Below are positions 17,620-23,569 of a stretch of 23,569 bases of DNA, in pieces (within the stretch, counting starts at the first letter, position 1; each line of letters opens with the position of its first letter). The position numbers were made by a program, and so were the translations under genes. The notes below the pieces were generated by a model. It ran no database searches and had not been told where the DNA came from. It saw nothing but the letters and a program-made list of their open reading frames with translations. The stretch comes from an uncultured Collinsella sp. (GTDB lineage: Bacteria; Actinomycetota; Coriobacteriia; Coriobacteriales; Coriobacteriaceae): positions 1 to 23,569 of the forward strand of contig CABUSL010000016.1 in NCBI GenBank assembly GCA_902494295.1. Reading direction: 5' to 3'.

Positions 17620-17686
17620 AGTTGCGGTGAAATACGGACTGTTGTGCCGCCCTAGGCCTTTAAACGGTCCGTATTTCACCGCAACT
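17620..17686. repeat. 20-bp perfect inverted repeat between copZ and csoR
   Basis: AGTTGCGGTGAAATACGGAC at 17620-17639 is the exact reverse complement of 17667-17686, around a 27-nt loop containing CCTAGGCCTTTAAA. A 20-bp perfect stem far exceeds a normal operator and lacks a T-tail, so it looks like an inserted palindromic repeat. It ends 42 bp before the csoR start. Confidence 0.85.
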
Positions 17687-17728
17687 GACGGGGACATCCG
17701 GAAGATCGACCAGAAACGAGGACCCGCC

Positions 17729-18001
17729 ATGATGGCAGACCATAAATCGGTGACCCGCATGCTCAAGACGGCACGCGGCCAGATCGACGGCATCCTACGG
17801 ATGGTCGAGGAGGACCGTTACTGCGTCGACATCTCCACGCAGCTCATGGCAACACAGGCGCTCCTCGCGCGCATCAACGCCGACGTGCTCAAGGCGCATA
17901 TCGAGGGCTGCGTGACTTCGGCAATCGAATCGGGCGACGAGGACCTCAAAGCCGCCAAGCTCGCCGAGATCGAACGCGTCGTCGACAAGCTCTCCAAGTA
18001 A
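17729..18001 (+). CDS. csoR: Copper-sensing repressor CsoR
   Basis: A 90-aa all-helical DNA-binding repressor that releases its operator on binding Cu(I). The ATG at 17729 has GAGGA 6 nt upstream; a second ATG follows at once at 17732, so the exact start could shift by one codon. The longer frame from 17627 runs through the inverted repeat and is not believed. The Cu(I) ligands are all present: Cys32 (DRYCVDIST), His57 and Cys61 (HIEGC), the C-H-C set of CsoR rather than the formaldehyde- or persulfide-sensing relatives. VTRMLKTARGQIDGILRM is the typical helix 1. The likely target is the dyad at 14802-14818, giving autoregulation if the cluster is one transcript. Confidence 0.93.
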   Translation: MMADHKSVTRMLKTARGQIDGILRMVEEDRYCVDISTQLMATQALLARINADVLKAHIEGCVTSAIESGDEDLKAAKLAEIERVVDKLSK

Positions 18002-18007
18002 TTGGGG

Positions 18008-18093
18008 CATTGGGGACAGACTTCTTTGCACCGTCTTGGTATTCCGAGGACAGGTATGTTTGCACCACATTGGTGCAGATTAACCTGTCCCCC
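18008..18093. repeat. REP-like hairpin (second copy) after csoR
   Basis: A decayed copy (18008-18041, GGGGACAG then TTTGCACCG and TTGGTA) is followed by a good one (18046-18093). The good copy has outer arms GAGGACAGGT and ACCTGTCCCC, and perfect inner arms TGCACCA (18061-18067) and TGGTGCA (18071-18077). It matches the hairpin at 6687-6733 closely, down to the GTTTGCACCA and GCAGATTAACCTG junctions. Confidence 0.8.
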
Positions 18094-18147
18094 TTGCTCT
18101 AAATCGGGTATAAAGGCGTGCAGCATATCGAACGAAAGGCAATTTGC

Positions 18148-18621
18148 ATGAATGACTTTATGAAGGGTCGCAATGGTGCCGATGAACTCACCATCGTGAT
18201 GGGTTTTGCCGGCATCGTCATCGCGATGATCGGATCGATAGCCCGCATCCAGTGGCTCAGCTGGATTGCCATCGCCGTAATCGTGATTGGCGTGCTGCGC
18301 GGCCTGTCCAAAAATATCGACGCACGTCGCAAGGAGAACGAGGCCTTTGTCGCCGCGACTGCAAACGTACCCGGCTTGGGCAAGTTTGTAGCTAGCTTGG
18401 GCGGCGGAGCTGCAGCGGCCAGCACCTCACGCGCAGCCGGCACCAGTAAGGAAGACTTTGAGCGTGCCAAGCGCACGGCCAAGAAGATGTGGAAGGGGCG
18501 CAAGACCACGGCATACCTCAAGTGCCCCAACTGCGGCCAGATGCTCTCCGTCCCCAAGGGCAAGGGCAAGATCCGCGTCACCTGCCCCAAGTGCCACGCC
18601 AAGATGGAAACCCGCTCCTAG
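18148..18621 (+). CDS. Small membrane protein with C-terminal zinc ribbon
   Basis: A 157-aa protein. The ATG at 18148 (MNDFMKGRNG) has AAAGG about 8 nt upstream; the longer frame from 18118 has no site. Residues about 14-32 (LTIVMGFAGIVIAMIGSIA) and 35-54 (QWLSWIAIAVIVIGVLRGLS) are two membrane helices with a tight turn. A basic soluble tail follows. It ends in KCPNCGQ and TCPKCHAK, two CxxC knuckles 18 residues apart that form a zinc ribbon. I do not recognise a named family beyond this layout. It is not obviously part of the copper cluster, since a REP-like hairpin separates it from csoR. Function unknown. Confidence 0.8.
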   Translation: MNDFMKGRNGADELTIVMGFAGIVIAMIGSIARIQWLSWIAIAVIVIGVLRGLSKNIDARRKENEAFVAATANVPGLGKFVASLGGGAAAASTSRAAGTSKEDFERAKRTAKKMWKGRKTTAYLKCPNCGQMLSVPKGKGKIRVTCPKCHAKMETRS

Positions 18622-18632
18622 CGCCCGCACGC

Positions 18633-18661
18633 GGGACAAATTAATCAGGTTTGTTTGTCCC
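18633..18661 (+). other. Short hairpin after the zinc-ribbon gene
   Basis: GGGACAAA (18633-18640) pairs exactly with TTTGTCCC (18654-18661) around a 13-nt loop. It precedes the stronger terminator at 18685 and may help 3' end formation. Confidence 0.4.
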
Positions 18662-18684
18662 AAATCTTAAGTATTTGTTCGATA

Positions 18685-18721
18685 AAAAAGCCGAGGCCTC
18701 GTGTTGAGACCTCGGCTTTTT
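18685..18721. terminator. Bidirectional terminator between converging genes
   Basis: AAAAAGCCGAGG (18685-18696) and CCTCGGCTTTTT (18710-18721) form a 12-bp stem with a 13-nt loop. It has A-runs on one side and T-runs on the other, so it can act for both the plus-strand zinc-ribbon gene and the minus-strand amidohydrolase, which end on either side. Confidence 0.9.
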
Positions 18722-18754
18722 GTATGCGGCAACGGAGCTGTCCCTTTGTCACAT

Positions 18755-20125
18755 CTACGCCACGCCGTCGCGGGCGAGCTCCTCGGCCAACGCCTCGGCC
18801 GGCATGGCCATAATCGCGTCGAGCTCGTTATCAACCTCGGGAATGCGCTTCACCTTGAGCTTGCGTACCAGATCGCCGCGACACATCACGTGCATCGGCT
18901 CACGCAGAGCGCACAGGTCATCGAGCGGGTTCTCGCGCGTCACCAGGATATCGGCGGCCTTGCCGCACTCGATTGTGCCGGTCTCGCCGCCCAGCCCCAG
19001 CAGCTCGGCGTTGACTTGCGTAGCCGTATGCAGCGCGAAGGCGTTGCTCACGCCGACATACTTGGCAAAATAGGCCACCTCACGCCACATGTCGTACTGC
19101 GTCACGAACGGGCAGCTCGAGTCCGTGCCCAGGCCCACCTTAACGCCAGCTTCCAGTGCGGCACGGGCGCTCTCGATAATGCCCGAGCACACGATATCGC
19201 CGTTCTTCTTTTGCGTATCGGTCGAATGGGTCTTTTTCGGGTCGAGCAATACAAACGGCAGCGCCGGGCTGATAGTGCAGGTAACACTGGGCGCACGCCC
19301 CTCGAGTTGCGTGCCCGCGGCGCCACGGTACAGCTCCAGAATCTCGGGCGTCAACGGAGCGCCGTGCTCAATCGTGTCAACGCCGGCCTCAAGCGCGGCC
19401 TTCACGCCCTCGGTACTCTCGACATGGGCCATAACCGGCAGACTCACCTCGTGCGCAGCCTTGCACGCCGCCGCGGCAACCTCGACCGGCATGCGCAGCA
19501 CGCCCGGCTCGCCCACCTCGGTAGCGTCGAACACGCCGCCCGTCACAAACAGCTTAATGACGTCGGCACCACGCGCATACAGGTCGCGCACCTGTTCGGC
19601 TGCCTCGGCGGGACTGTTGGCCACCTGGGCGAACAAGCCCGCACCATGGCCGCCCGGCACCGTGACGCCCGTTCCCGGCGCCACCAGGCGAGGACCTTGA
19701 TACTTGCCGGCATCGATAGCATCGCGCACGGCCAGATCGGCAAACAGCGGATCGCCCGCGCCGCGCACCGTGGTCACGCCACTTGCCAGTTGTTGTTGGG
19801 CGCTGCCCTTAAGAATATGGCACACGATGGCGCGCCCCACGGGATTATCGAGCTTCTTCATCAGCGCGCCCGCATCGCCCGCCGAAACCGGCTTGCCCGA
19901 ACCGCACAGATGCACATGCATATTGATGAGGCCTGGCATGAGATACGCCCCTGCCAGATCGATGACCTCGGCACCTGCAGCCGCCTGAGCCACAGCACTC
20001 GGCCCCATCCACGTGATGACACCGCGCTCAACGACCACGGCCATGTCGGGCTGCGGCTCCATATGTTCCGAACCATCCAAGACGGTCGCATTGATAAACA
20101 ACGTGGAACGATCGGCAGACGCCAT
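18755..20125 (-). CDS. Metal-dependent amidohydrolase, prolidase/imidazolonepropionase-like
   Basis: A 456-aa cytoplasmic hydrolase of the amidohydrolase superfamily. The ATG at 20125 (MASADRST) has GGAGGAG 6 nt upstream; the open frame continues 43 codons further but runs into repeat-adjacent sequence with no site. Metal ligands are complete: His70 and His72 (NMHVHLCGSG), Lys191 (VIKLFVTGG, the likely carboxylated lysine), His234 (VMAHVES), His254 (TIEHGAPL) and Asp335 (LGTDSSCP). The C-terminal GTIECGKAADILVTRENPL is the usual small beta-domain return. The subgroup with VIK and EHG acts on dipeptides such as Xaa-Pro or on cyclic amides; the substrate here cannot be told from sequence. Terminator at 18685. 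Confidence 0.88.
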   Translation of the reverse strand: MASADRSTLFINATVLDGSEHMEPQPDMAVVVERGVITWMGPSAVAQAAAGAEVIDLAGAYLMPGLINMHVHLCGSGKPVSAGDAGALMKKLDNPVGRAIVCHILKGSAQQQLASGVTTVRGAGDPLFADLAVRDAIDAGKYQGPRLVAPGTGVTVPGGHGAGLFAQVANSPAEAAEQVRDLYARGADVIKLFVTGGVFDATEVGEPGVLRMPVEVAAAACKAAHEVSLPVMAHVESTEGVKAALEAGVDTIEHGAPLTPEILELYRGAAGTQLEGRAPSVTCTISPALPFVLLDPKKTHSTDTQKKNGDIVCSGIIESARAALEAGVKVGLGTDSSCPFVTQYDMWREVAYFAKYVGVSNAFALHTATQVNAELLGLGGETGTIECGKAADILVTRENPLDDLCALREPMHVMCRGDLVRKLKVKRIPEVDNELDAIMAMPAEALAEELARDGVA

Positions 20126-20273
20126 ATCGAGCTCCTCCCCCTCAGAAAACTTGAACATCTGTCCATTATTATCCAGTGTAGCCCGATTGCCACAGACATA
20201 TCGGTTAACGGAGGGAAGAGGGGATGTGGGGGACGGAATACGTTGCAGTCCCACCCCAGCAACATCAGGGGAA

Positions 20274-20413
20274 TGTCTCGATCTGTAACAGATACAGGGT
20301 TATTGGGCCCCTTGATGTTACAGATCGAGACATTCGGTCGACGTTTCACCGGTTTGTCTCGATCTGTAACAATTACGAACTCAAACAACTTCTAAACGTT
20401 ACAGATCGAGACA
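20274..20413. repeat. 59-bp palindrome array 3 (2 units)
   Basis: Units J (20274-20332) and K (20355-20413) are separated by 22 nt. Arms are TGTCTCGATCTGTAACA and its inverse, nearly unchanged (unit K has CGTTACAG on the right). The array ends 7 bp from the stop codon of the DUF559-type gene and lies upstream of the amidohydrolase start. Confidence 0.95.
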
Positions 20414-20420
20414 AAACCTC

Positions 20421-21497
20421 TCAGCGCCCATACCACTGACGTCTCCACTCCTCAGCCAAATCGGGCCGTCGCGGAATACCCGCCAACCTCATCTTCTCAA
20501 CCAGCTTCCCCGGATTCTTGAGCTCATCAAACGTAAACCGAAGCACCTTGTGCCCGAGCATTGTCAGATGAGACTCCCGTTGACGTTCTGCCACGAATGG
20601 GTCGACCGACTCCCGGCCCTCGCCGTTCTGCAAGGTGTACTTCACCTTTCCGTCGAGCTCGCCGATGACACACGTCCCGTCCTCGAGCCGCCAAAAATAA
20701 TCGATCCGAAACACCTGGCTCGAATCGAGCGGATCGCGAAACTCCACCTGCAACTCCGGAACCGGAAAGCCGTATGCAATAAAGAACGCTCGAAACCGAG
20801 ACTCGCCACCGTTTTCGGACATCCCGTCCGCATACGACGCAATCACCTGTGCCCTGCGATACCCTCGCCTGCCCTCGCAATCGGCGCGGAGGCGCTCGCA
20901 CAAATCCCCACGTGAAACGCCTTTCGCCCGCAGTGCAGAATCGGCAATCGCCAACCCGTAGGAGAACGGCGCACGAAGCAAGCAATCCTCCACCGTGCGC
21001 CAAAATGACGTCACCTGCACGCCATCAACACGCTCGAGCGCGCCCGCCATCTGCGGACGCAACAACCTGCACCCGCTGTTCAACGTCATCGAACAGCCCG
21101 TCTTAACAAGAAAACGCGGCCCGAGCAGATCATTCGGCACCTCCAAACCCCACAAAAGCGCCGCGTCATAGCCCCAAAACGCCCAATCGGGATGAAATTC
21201 CGCAAGCCCTTTGATAGTCCTCAGCGCTCGCTCCGCCGGCGTCAATGCATCCCAATCATGCTGAAAACAGAACAGGTACGGCTCGGGCTCCGCGATATCG
21301 TCGGTTCCAACATGGCGTCGCAGCCACATGAGCTCGGTATTGTCATGCGTTGCGAGCAGCGCACCCTGCTTGGCCGTCTCCGTGAGACGCGCAAGCATCC
21401 TGTTCCGCGCCAGCGTGTTGCGAGTCGTATGCTTGTGTTTGAGAACGGTATTAGACACTTTCATCACCACCACGTCAGACAAATGGACCATCGTCAC
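20421..21497 (-). CDS. AbiEi-like / DUF559 (Vsr-fold, PD-(D/E)XK) protein
   Basis: A soluble protein of about 358 aa. GTG at 21497 is preferred because GGAGG lies 5 nt upstream; ATG at 21491 (11 nt) is possible, and the open frame reaches a TTG at 21515. The N-terminal 110 residues (LARNRMLARLTETAKQGALL and later FWGYDAALLWGLEVP) resemble the AbiEi-type winged-helix region of actinobacterial proteins. The C-terminal part has FRIDYFW and VIGELDGKVKY, the Asp and ExDGK residues of a PD-(D/E)XK nuclease, then RQRESHLTMLGHKVLRFTFDEL, the usual DUF559 ending. No AbiEii toxin gene is next to it. Palindrome arrays lie on both sides, 7 bp after the stop and about 20 bp before the start. Nuclease activity and any link to the arrays are inference. 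Confidence 0.75.
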   Translation of the reverse strand: MTMVHLSDVVVMKVSNTVLKHKHTTRNTLARNRMLARLTETAKQGALLATHDNTELMWLRRHVGTDDIAEPEPYLFCFQHDWDALTPAERALRTIKGLAEFHPDWAFWGYDAALLWGLEVPNDLLGPRFLVKTGCSMTLNSGCRLLRPQMAGALERVDGVQVTSFWRTVEDCLLRAPFSYGLAIADSALRAKGVSRGDLCERLRADCEGRRGYRRAQVIASYADGMSENGGESRFRAFFIAYGFPVPELQVEFRDPLDSSQVFRIDYFWRLEDGTCVIGELDGKVKYTLQNGEGRESVDPFVAERQRESHLTMLGHKVLRFTFDELKNPGKLVEKMRLAGIPRRPDLAEEWRRQWYGR

Positions 21498-21516
21498 CGT
21501 TGCCTCCGCTGACAAA

Positions 21517-21736
21517 TGTCTTGATCTGTAACAGGAAGACAGTCTTTGAGCCTCTAGTTGTTACAGAACAAGATCTTTCGGCACCGCGTCCAGCCTTTGT
21601 CTCGATCTGTAACAGGTAGAACGATTTTTGGTCCTTTCCCGTTACAGAACAAGATCTTTCGGCAGCCGCCAACCTTCCGTCTCAATCTGTAACAGTTACG
21701 GGCCCAAACAGCCGCCAAACGTTACAGATTGAGACA
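21517..21736. repeat. 59-bp palindrome array 4 (3 units)
   Basis: Units are L 21517-21575, M 21598-21656 and N 21678-21736, with gaps of 22 and 21 nt. L and M share a variant right arm ending in AGAACAAGATC instead of AGATCGAGACA. They also share a stretch of 24 identical bases (21560-21583 and 21641-21664) that runs into the following spacer, which points to tandem duplication of an 81-bp block. The array lies directly upstream of the DUF559-type gene. Confidence 0.95.
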
Positions 21737-21771
21737 AAGTCAGGGCTGTAGGGCGGCACCAATCACATCCC

Positions 21772-22479
21772 CTACTCCCATTCTTGTTCGTAGATGTTGA
21801 GGGACTTTACGTAGCGCCCCTGGGCACCCATGATGTCGCGGACCAGGCGCAAAAAGAAGCTGATGCACGAGGTATCAAAGCCGTCCCGCAGGTCCTCCGG
21901 ATGCACCGCGCCCGGCCCATCGATCGCCGTATCGCTCAGGCGCGCTATGTCGTAGAGGTAGAGCTGCCCCGCCGTCAGCCAGATATCGTCGACGCAGGCG
22001 AGGCGCACCGCAATCGCACCGTCGCTCCAATGCTCCTTTTGCACGATATGCGGGTCGTAGACATCAAAGCGACGGTCGGTGCGCGTATCCTTCAGCGCAA
22101 CCATGCCGTTCGCAGGATCCTTGTCCAAAATGCCAAAGCGCGAGAAATACTGCGTGTCGCGTACCTGCTCGAGCCGCTTGAGCGAGGCAGGCGAAAGCGA
22201 TGCCGGCGGCTCATCAACATACAGCTCGAGCAGCGTCTTGCCATGGCGATAGGGGCGCTCGAAGAGCAGCCAATCGGTAAATGCCATGTTGTAGGCCATG
22301 ATTTCGTTTTGGGAAGGCTCGGTGCAATAGCCGAGCCACGGGTCGACAATGATCTCGAACTGCTCGCGCGCCGGCTCCAAAAACTGAAACTTCCGCAGCA
22401 TCCAAAAATGGGCCATGTCGGCAATATCGTTGCCGACGGCTTCAGCCAGATGTGCTCGGTCTAAAACGTGATCAGTCAC
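21772..22479 (-). CDS. Unrecognised conserved-looking protein
   Basis: A 235-aa soluble, acidic protein rich in Trp, Tyr and Phe. The GTG at 22479 has AGGAGG 5 nt upstream, a near-ideal site, and codon use is like neighbouring genes, so it is very likely real. I see no signal peptide, membrane segment or cysteine cluster. Sequence features include FEIIVDPWLGYCTEPSQNE, NMAFTDWLLFERPYRHGKTL, RFDVYDPHIVQKEHW and a C-terminal FFLRLVRDIMGAQGRYV. I do not recognise a family and assign no function. Palindrome array 4 begins 35 bp after its stop codon, and a 415-bp non-coding stretch lies upstream. Confidence 0.75.
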   Translation of the reverse strand: MTDHVLDRAHLAEAVGNDIADMAHFWMLRKFQFLEPAREQFEIIVDPWLGYCTEPSQNEIMAYNMAFTDWLLFERPYRHGKTLLELYVDEPPASLSPASLKRLEQVRDTQYFSRFGILDKDPANGMVALKDTRTDRRFDVYDPHIVQKEHWSDGAIAVRLACVDDIWLTAGQLYLYDIARLSDTAIDGPGAVHPEDLRDGFDTSCISFFLRLVRDIMGAQGRYVKSLNIYEQEWE

Positions 22480-22718
22480 GGCATCCTCCTCAAACTGATG
22501 AACCTCAATTTGAGCTTACGAGGAGGGTGGGCAGCCACTGTTGGCACGGACAAAATAGGCCTCCGGCTGCAAACCAACTGCTGACCAAACACTTGACGGG
22601 ATGCTTGACCGAAAATGCGCACCGCAAAGAAACGGCAGGTAGATATAGACAGCTGACCCGCCATTTTGAGCCAGATGCCCGCTGCCACCACAGAAACAGC
22701 AGAGCACCACAGTCGCAA

Positions 22719-22754
22719 ACGTCGACGAATGAATACTTGTACGTCGACAAATGA
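22719..22754. repeat. GTCGAC direct repeat pair
   Basis: ACGTCGACGAATGA (22719-22732) and ACGTCGACAAATGA (22741-22754) match at 13 of 14 positions with a 22-bp offset, each holding the palindrome GTCGAC. It lies about 240 bp upstream of the minus-strand gene starting at 22479. It could be an operator pair. The stretch 22480-22894 otherwise holds only the REP-like palindromes noted below and no gene I can support. Confidence 0.35.
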
Positions 22755-22791
22755 CAAAGTCGCCCGCAAACCCGCAAGGAGTGTCCCCGAA

Positions 22792-22870
22792 TGCCGGCAC
22801 ATAAGGAACGTCCCTAGCTGCCGGCACTTGGGGACGTTCCTTTTGGGCCGGCCGTTGGGGACAGCCCTTG
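22792..22870. repeat. AAGGAACGTCCC palindrome and REP-like fragment
   Basis: AAGGAACGTCCC (22803-22814) and GGGACGTTCCTT (22831-22842) are exact complements around a 16-nt loop. Each arm is preceded by TGCCGGCAC (22792-22800 and 22819-22827), so the unit is both an inverted and a direct repeat. A GTTGGGGACAG fragment follows at 22854-22864. A related single copy is at 6627-6657. It lies 3' of gltD. Confidence 0.7.
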
Positions 22871-22894
22871 ACGATTCAGCTGTGGACAGCCGCC

Positions 22895-23569
22895 TTACAG
22901 CTCCAGCGCCTCGGCGACTTCGGCAGCGCAGGCCAGGGCGTCGGCCATGGCGCTCACCACGAGCGAGCTGCCGTTGCGGGCATCACCCGCCACATACACC
23001 GGCGCGGCATCCGCGGCGACACCCTCTGTGCGAGCCGCGAGGTGCGAGCCCTCGGCGGCCATCACAGGCAGCGGACGACCAGCGGTGGCAACAGGCACGC
23101 TCACCGCATCGAACACACTGTGCTCCGGGCCCGTGAAGCCGCAGGCGATGAGCACCAGCTGCGCCGGTACCTCGTGCTCGGAGCCCGCGATGCGCTCGGG
23201 CTTTCCCGCCGACCAGTCCAGATCGACCACGCGCAGACCCGCAGCCGCACCCTTCTTGTCCAGCAGCACCTCGAGCGTATCCACGCCCCAGGCACGCATC
23301 TCGCCACCCATCGCAGCGATAGCCTCCTGCTGGCCGTAGTCGGTCTTCTTAACGTTGGGCCACTGCGGCCAGGGGTTGCTCGCCGCGCGCACATCAGGCG
23401 CCGCCGGCAAGAACTCAAACTGGCGCACGCTGCGCGCACCCTGACGTACCGCGGTGCCCACGCAGTCGTTACCGGTATCGCCGCCGCCAATGACCACGAC
23501 GTCCAGGCCGCGCGCGTTCACCGCGGGCTTGCCGCCATCGAGCACCGAGACGGTCGAAGCCGTCAGGTA
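22895..23569 (-). CDS. gltD: Glutamate synthase small subunit (C-terminal part, runs off the window)
   Basis: The last 224 residues of GltD, the FAD/Fe-S subunit that feeds NADPH electrons to GltB for glutamate synthesis from glutamine and 2-oxoglutarate. Visible features are the NAD(P)-binding fold VVVIGGGDTGNDCVGTAVRQ near the visible start, the NPWPQWPNVKKTDYGQQEAI stretch that is nearly diagnostic for GltD, the LIACGFTGPE region, and the final flavin-binding VYVAGDARNGSSLVVSAMAD. The reading frame is open to the right edge, and about 265 residues should lie beyond it. gltB would be expected upstream, off the window. It differs from the left-edge oxidoreductase, which lacks the NPWPQWP signature. 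Confidence 0.93.
   Translation of the reverse strand, partial: YLTASTVSVLDGGKPAVNARGLDVVVIGGGDTGNDCVGTAVRQGARSVRQFEFLPAAPDVRAASNPWPQWPNVKKTDYGQQEAIAAMGGEMRAWGVDTLEVLLDKKGAAAGLRVVDLDWSAGKPERIAGSEHEVPAQLVLIACGFTGPEHSVFDAVSVPVATAGRPLPVMAAEGSHLAARTEGVAADAAPVYVAGDARNGSSLVVSAMADALACAAEVAEALEL

Noticed and set aside
17627..17728. N-terminal extension of CsoR
   Set aside because: It would translate the 20-bp inverted repeat; the ribosome site and family length support the ATG at 17729.
18701..20395. 564-codon open frame on the plus strand
   Set aside because: It is antisense to the amidohydrolase and runs into the palindrome array, with no start signal.
20224..20439. Small ORF with repeated VSICN and VTDRD peptides
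   Set aside because: The peptides are just translations of the palindrome arms, seen in both directions and at several arrays; there is no ribosome site.
20421..21497. Complete AbiE toxin-antitoxin pair
   Set aside because: Only the AbiEi-like N-terminal region fits, and no nucleotidyltransferase toxin gene is adjacent.
22476..22802. Minus-strand ORFs of 90-108 codons upstream of the gene at 22479
   Set aside because: Three overlapping frames are open at once, none with a ribosome site or recognisable sequence.

Overview
The window looks like a chromosomal piece of a high-GC Coriobacteriia gut anaerobe, most likely Collinsella or a close relative. This is inferred from strong C/G third-position codon bias, AGGAGG-type ribosome sites with frequent GTG starts, an alpha-glucoside PTS cluster, and intergenic spacers crowded with palindromic repeats. 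No species call can be made without a database. No tRNA, rRNA, insertion-sequence transposase, prophage or Cas gene was seen.

Layout, left to right. (1) 1-1667, minus: a partial flavoprotein with an N-terminal NuoF-like 4Fe-4S domain fused to a GltD-like module. (2) 1924-6411, minus: a four-gene alpha-glucoside operon in the order EIIA, BglG/LicT antiterminator, EIIBC, GH4 6-phospho-alpha-glucosidase. It has a recognisable promoter, paired upstream direct repeats, a leader that can fold as a RAT-like antiterminator or an alternative stem, and a 16-bp terminator. (3) 6755-7516, minus: a flavodoxin/ferredoxin fusion. (4) 7517-8137: non-coding, with a 237-bp inverted-repeat-bounded element. (5) 8138-10396, minus: a DEAD-box RNA helicase with a tail of about 295 residues rich in Arg/Gly. 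(6) 10985-14203, plus: an FHA-domain protein, then a transmembrane Ser/Thr kinase with a DUF6273-like outer domain. (7) 14877-18001, plus: copper homeostasis copA, copZ, csoR, with a CsoR-type operator in the copA promoter. (8) 18148-18621, plus: a small membrane protein with a zinc ribbon. (9) 18755-20125, minus: an amidohydrolase. (10) 20421-21497, minus: an AbiEi-like/DUF559 putative nuclease. (11) 21772-22479, minus: an unrecognised protein. (12) 22895-23569, minus: the C-terminal part of glutamate synthase small subunit, running off the edge.

The most unusual content is non-coding. Thirteen 59-bp palindromic units occur in four intergenic arrays of 2, 6, 2 and 3 units (10667-10806, 14245-14725, 20274-20413, 21517-21736). 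Each unit has a 17-nt arm close to TGTCTCGATCTGTAACA, a variable 25-nt core and the inverted arm. Neighbouring units in every array are separated by 21 or 22 nt, so half-sites alternate at 25 and 21-22 nt with a period of about 80-81 bp. The last two arrays enclose the DUF559-type gene, 7 bp from its stop codon and about 20 bp from its start. This resembles a REPtron (a RAYT gene flanked by REPs) but with a PD-(D/E)XK-type protein in place of a RAYT.

Other palindromes add to the picture: a GGGGACAGG REP-like hairpin (two copies, plus diverged relatives), a 20-bp perfect inverted repeat between copZ and csoR, and a large hairpin between copA and copZ. The metabolic genes suggest uptake and phosphorolysis-free cleavage of maltose-type sugars, glutamate synthesis, flavin/iron-sulfur electron transfer and copper efflux.
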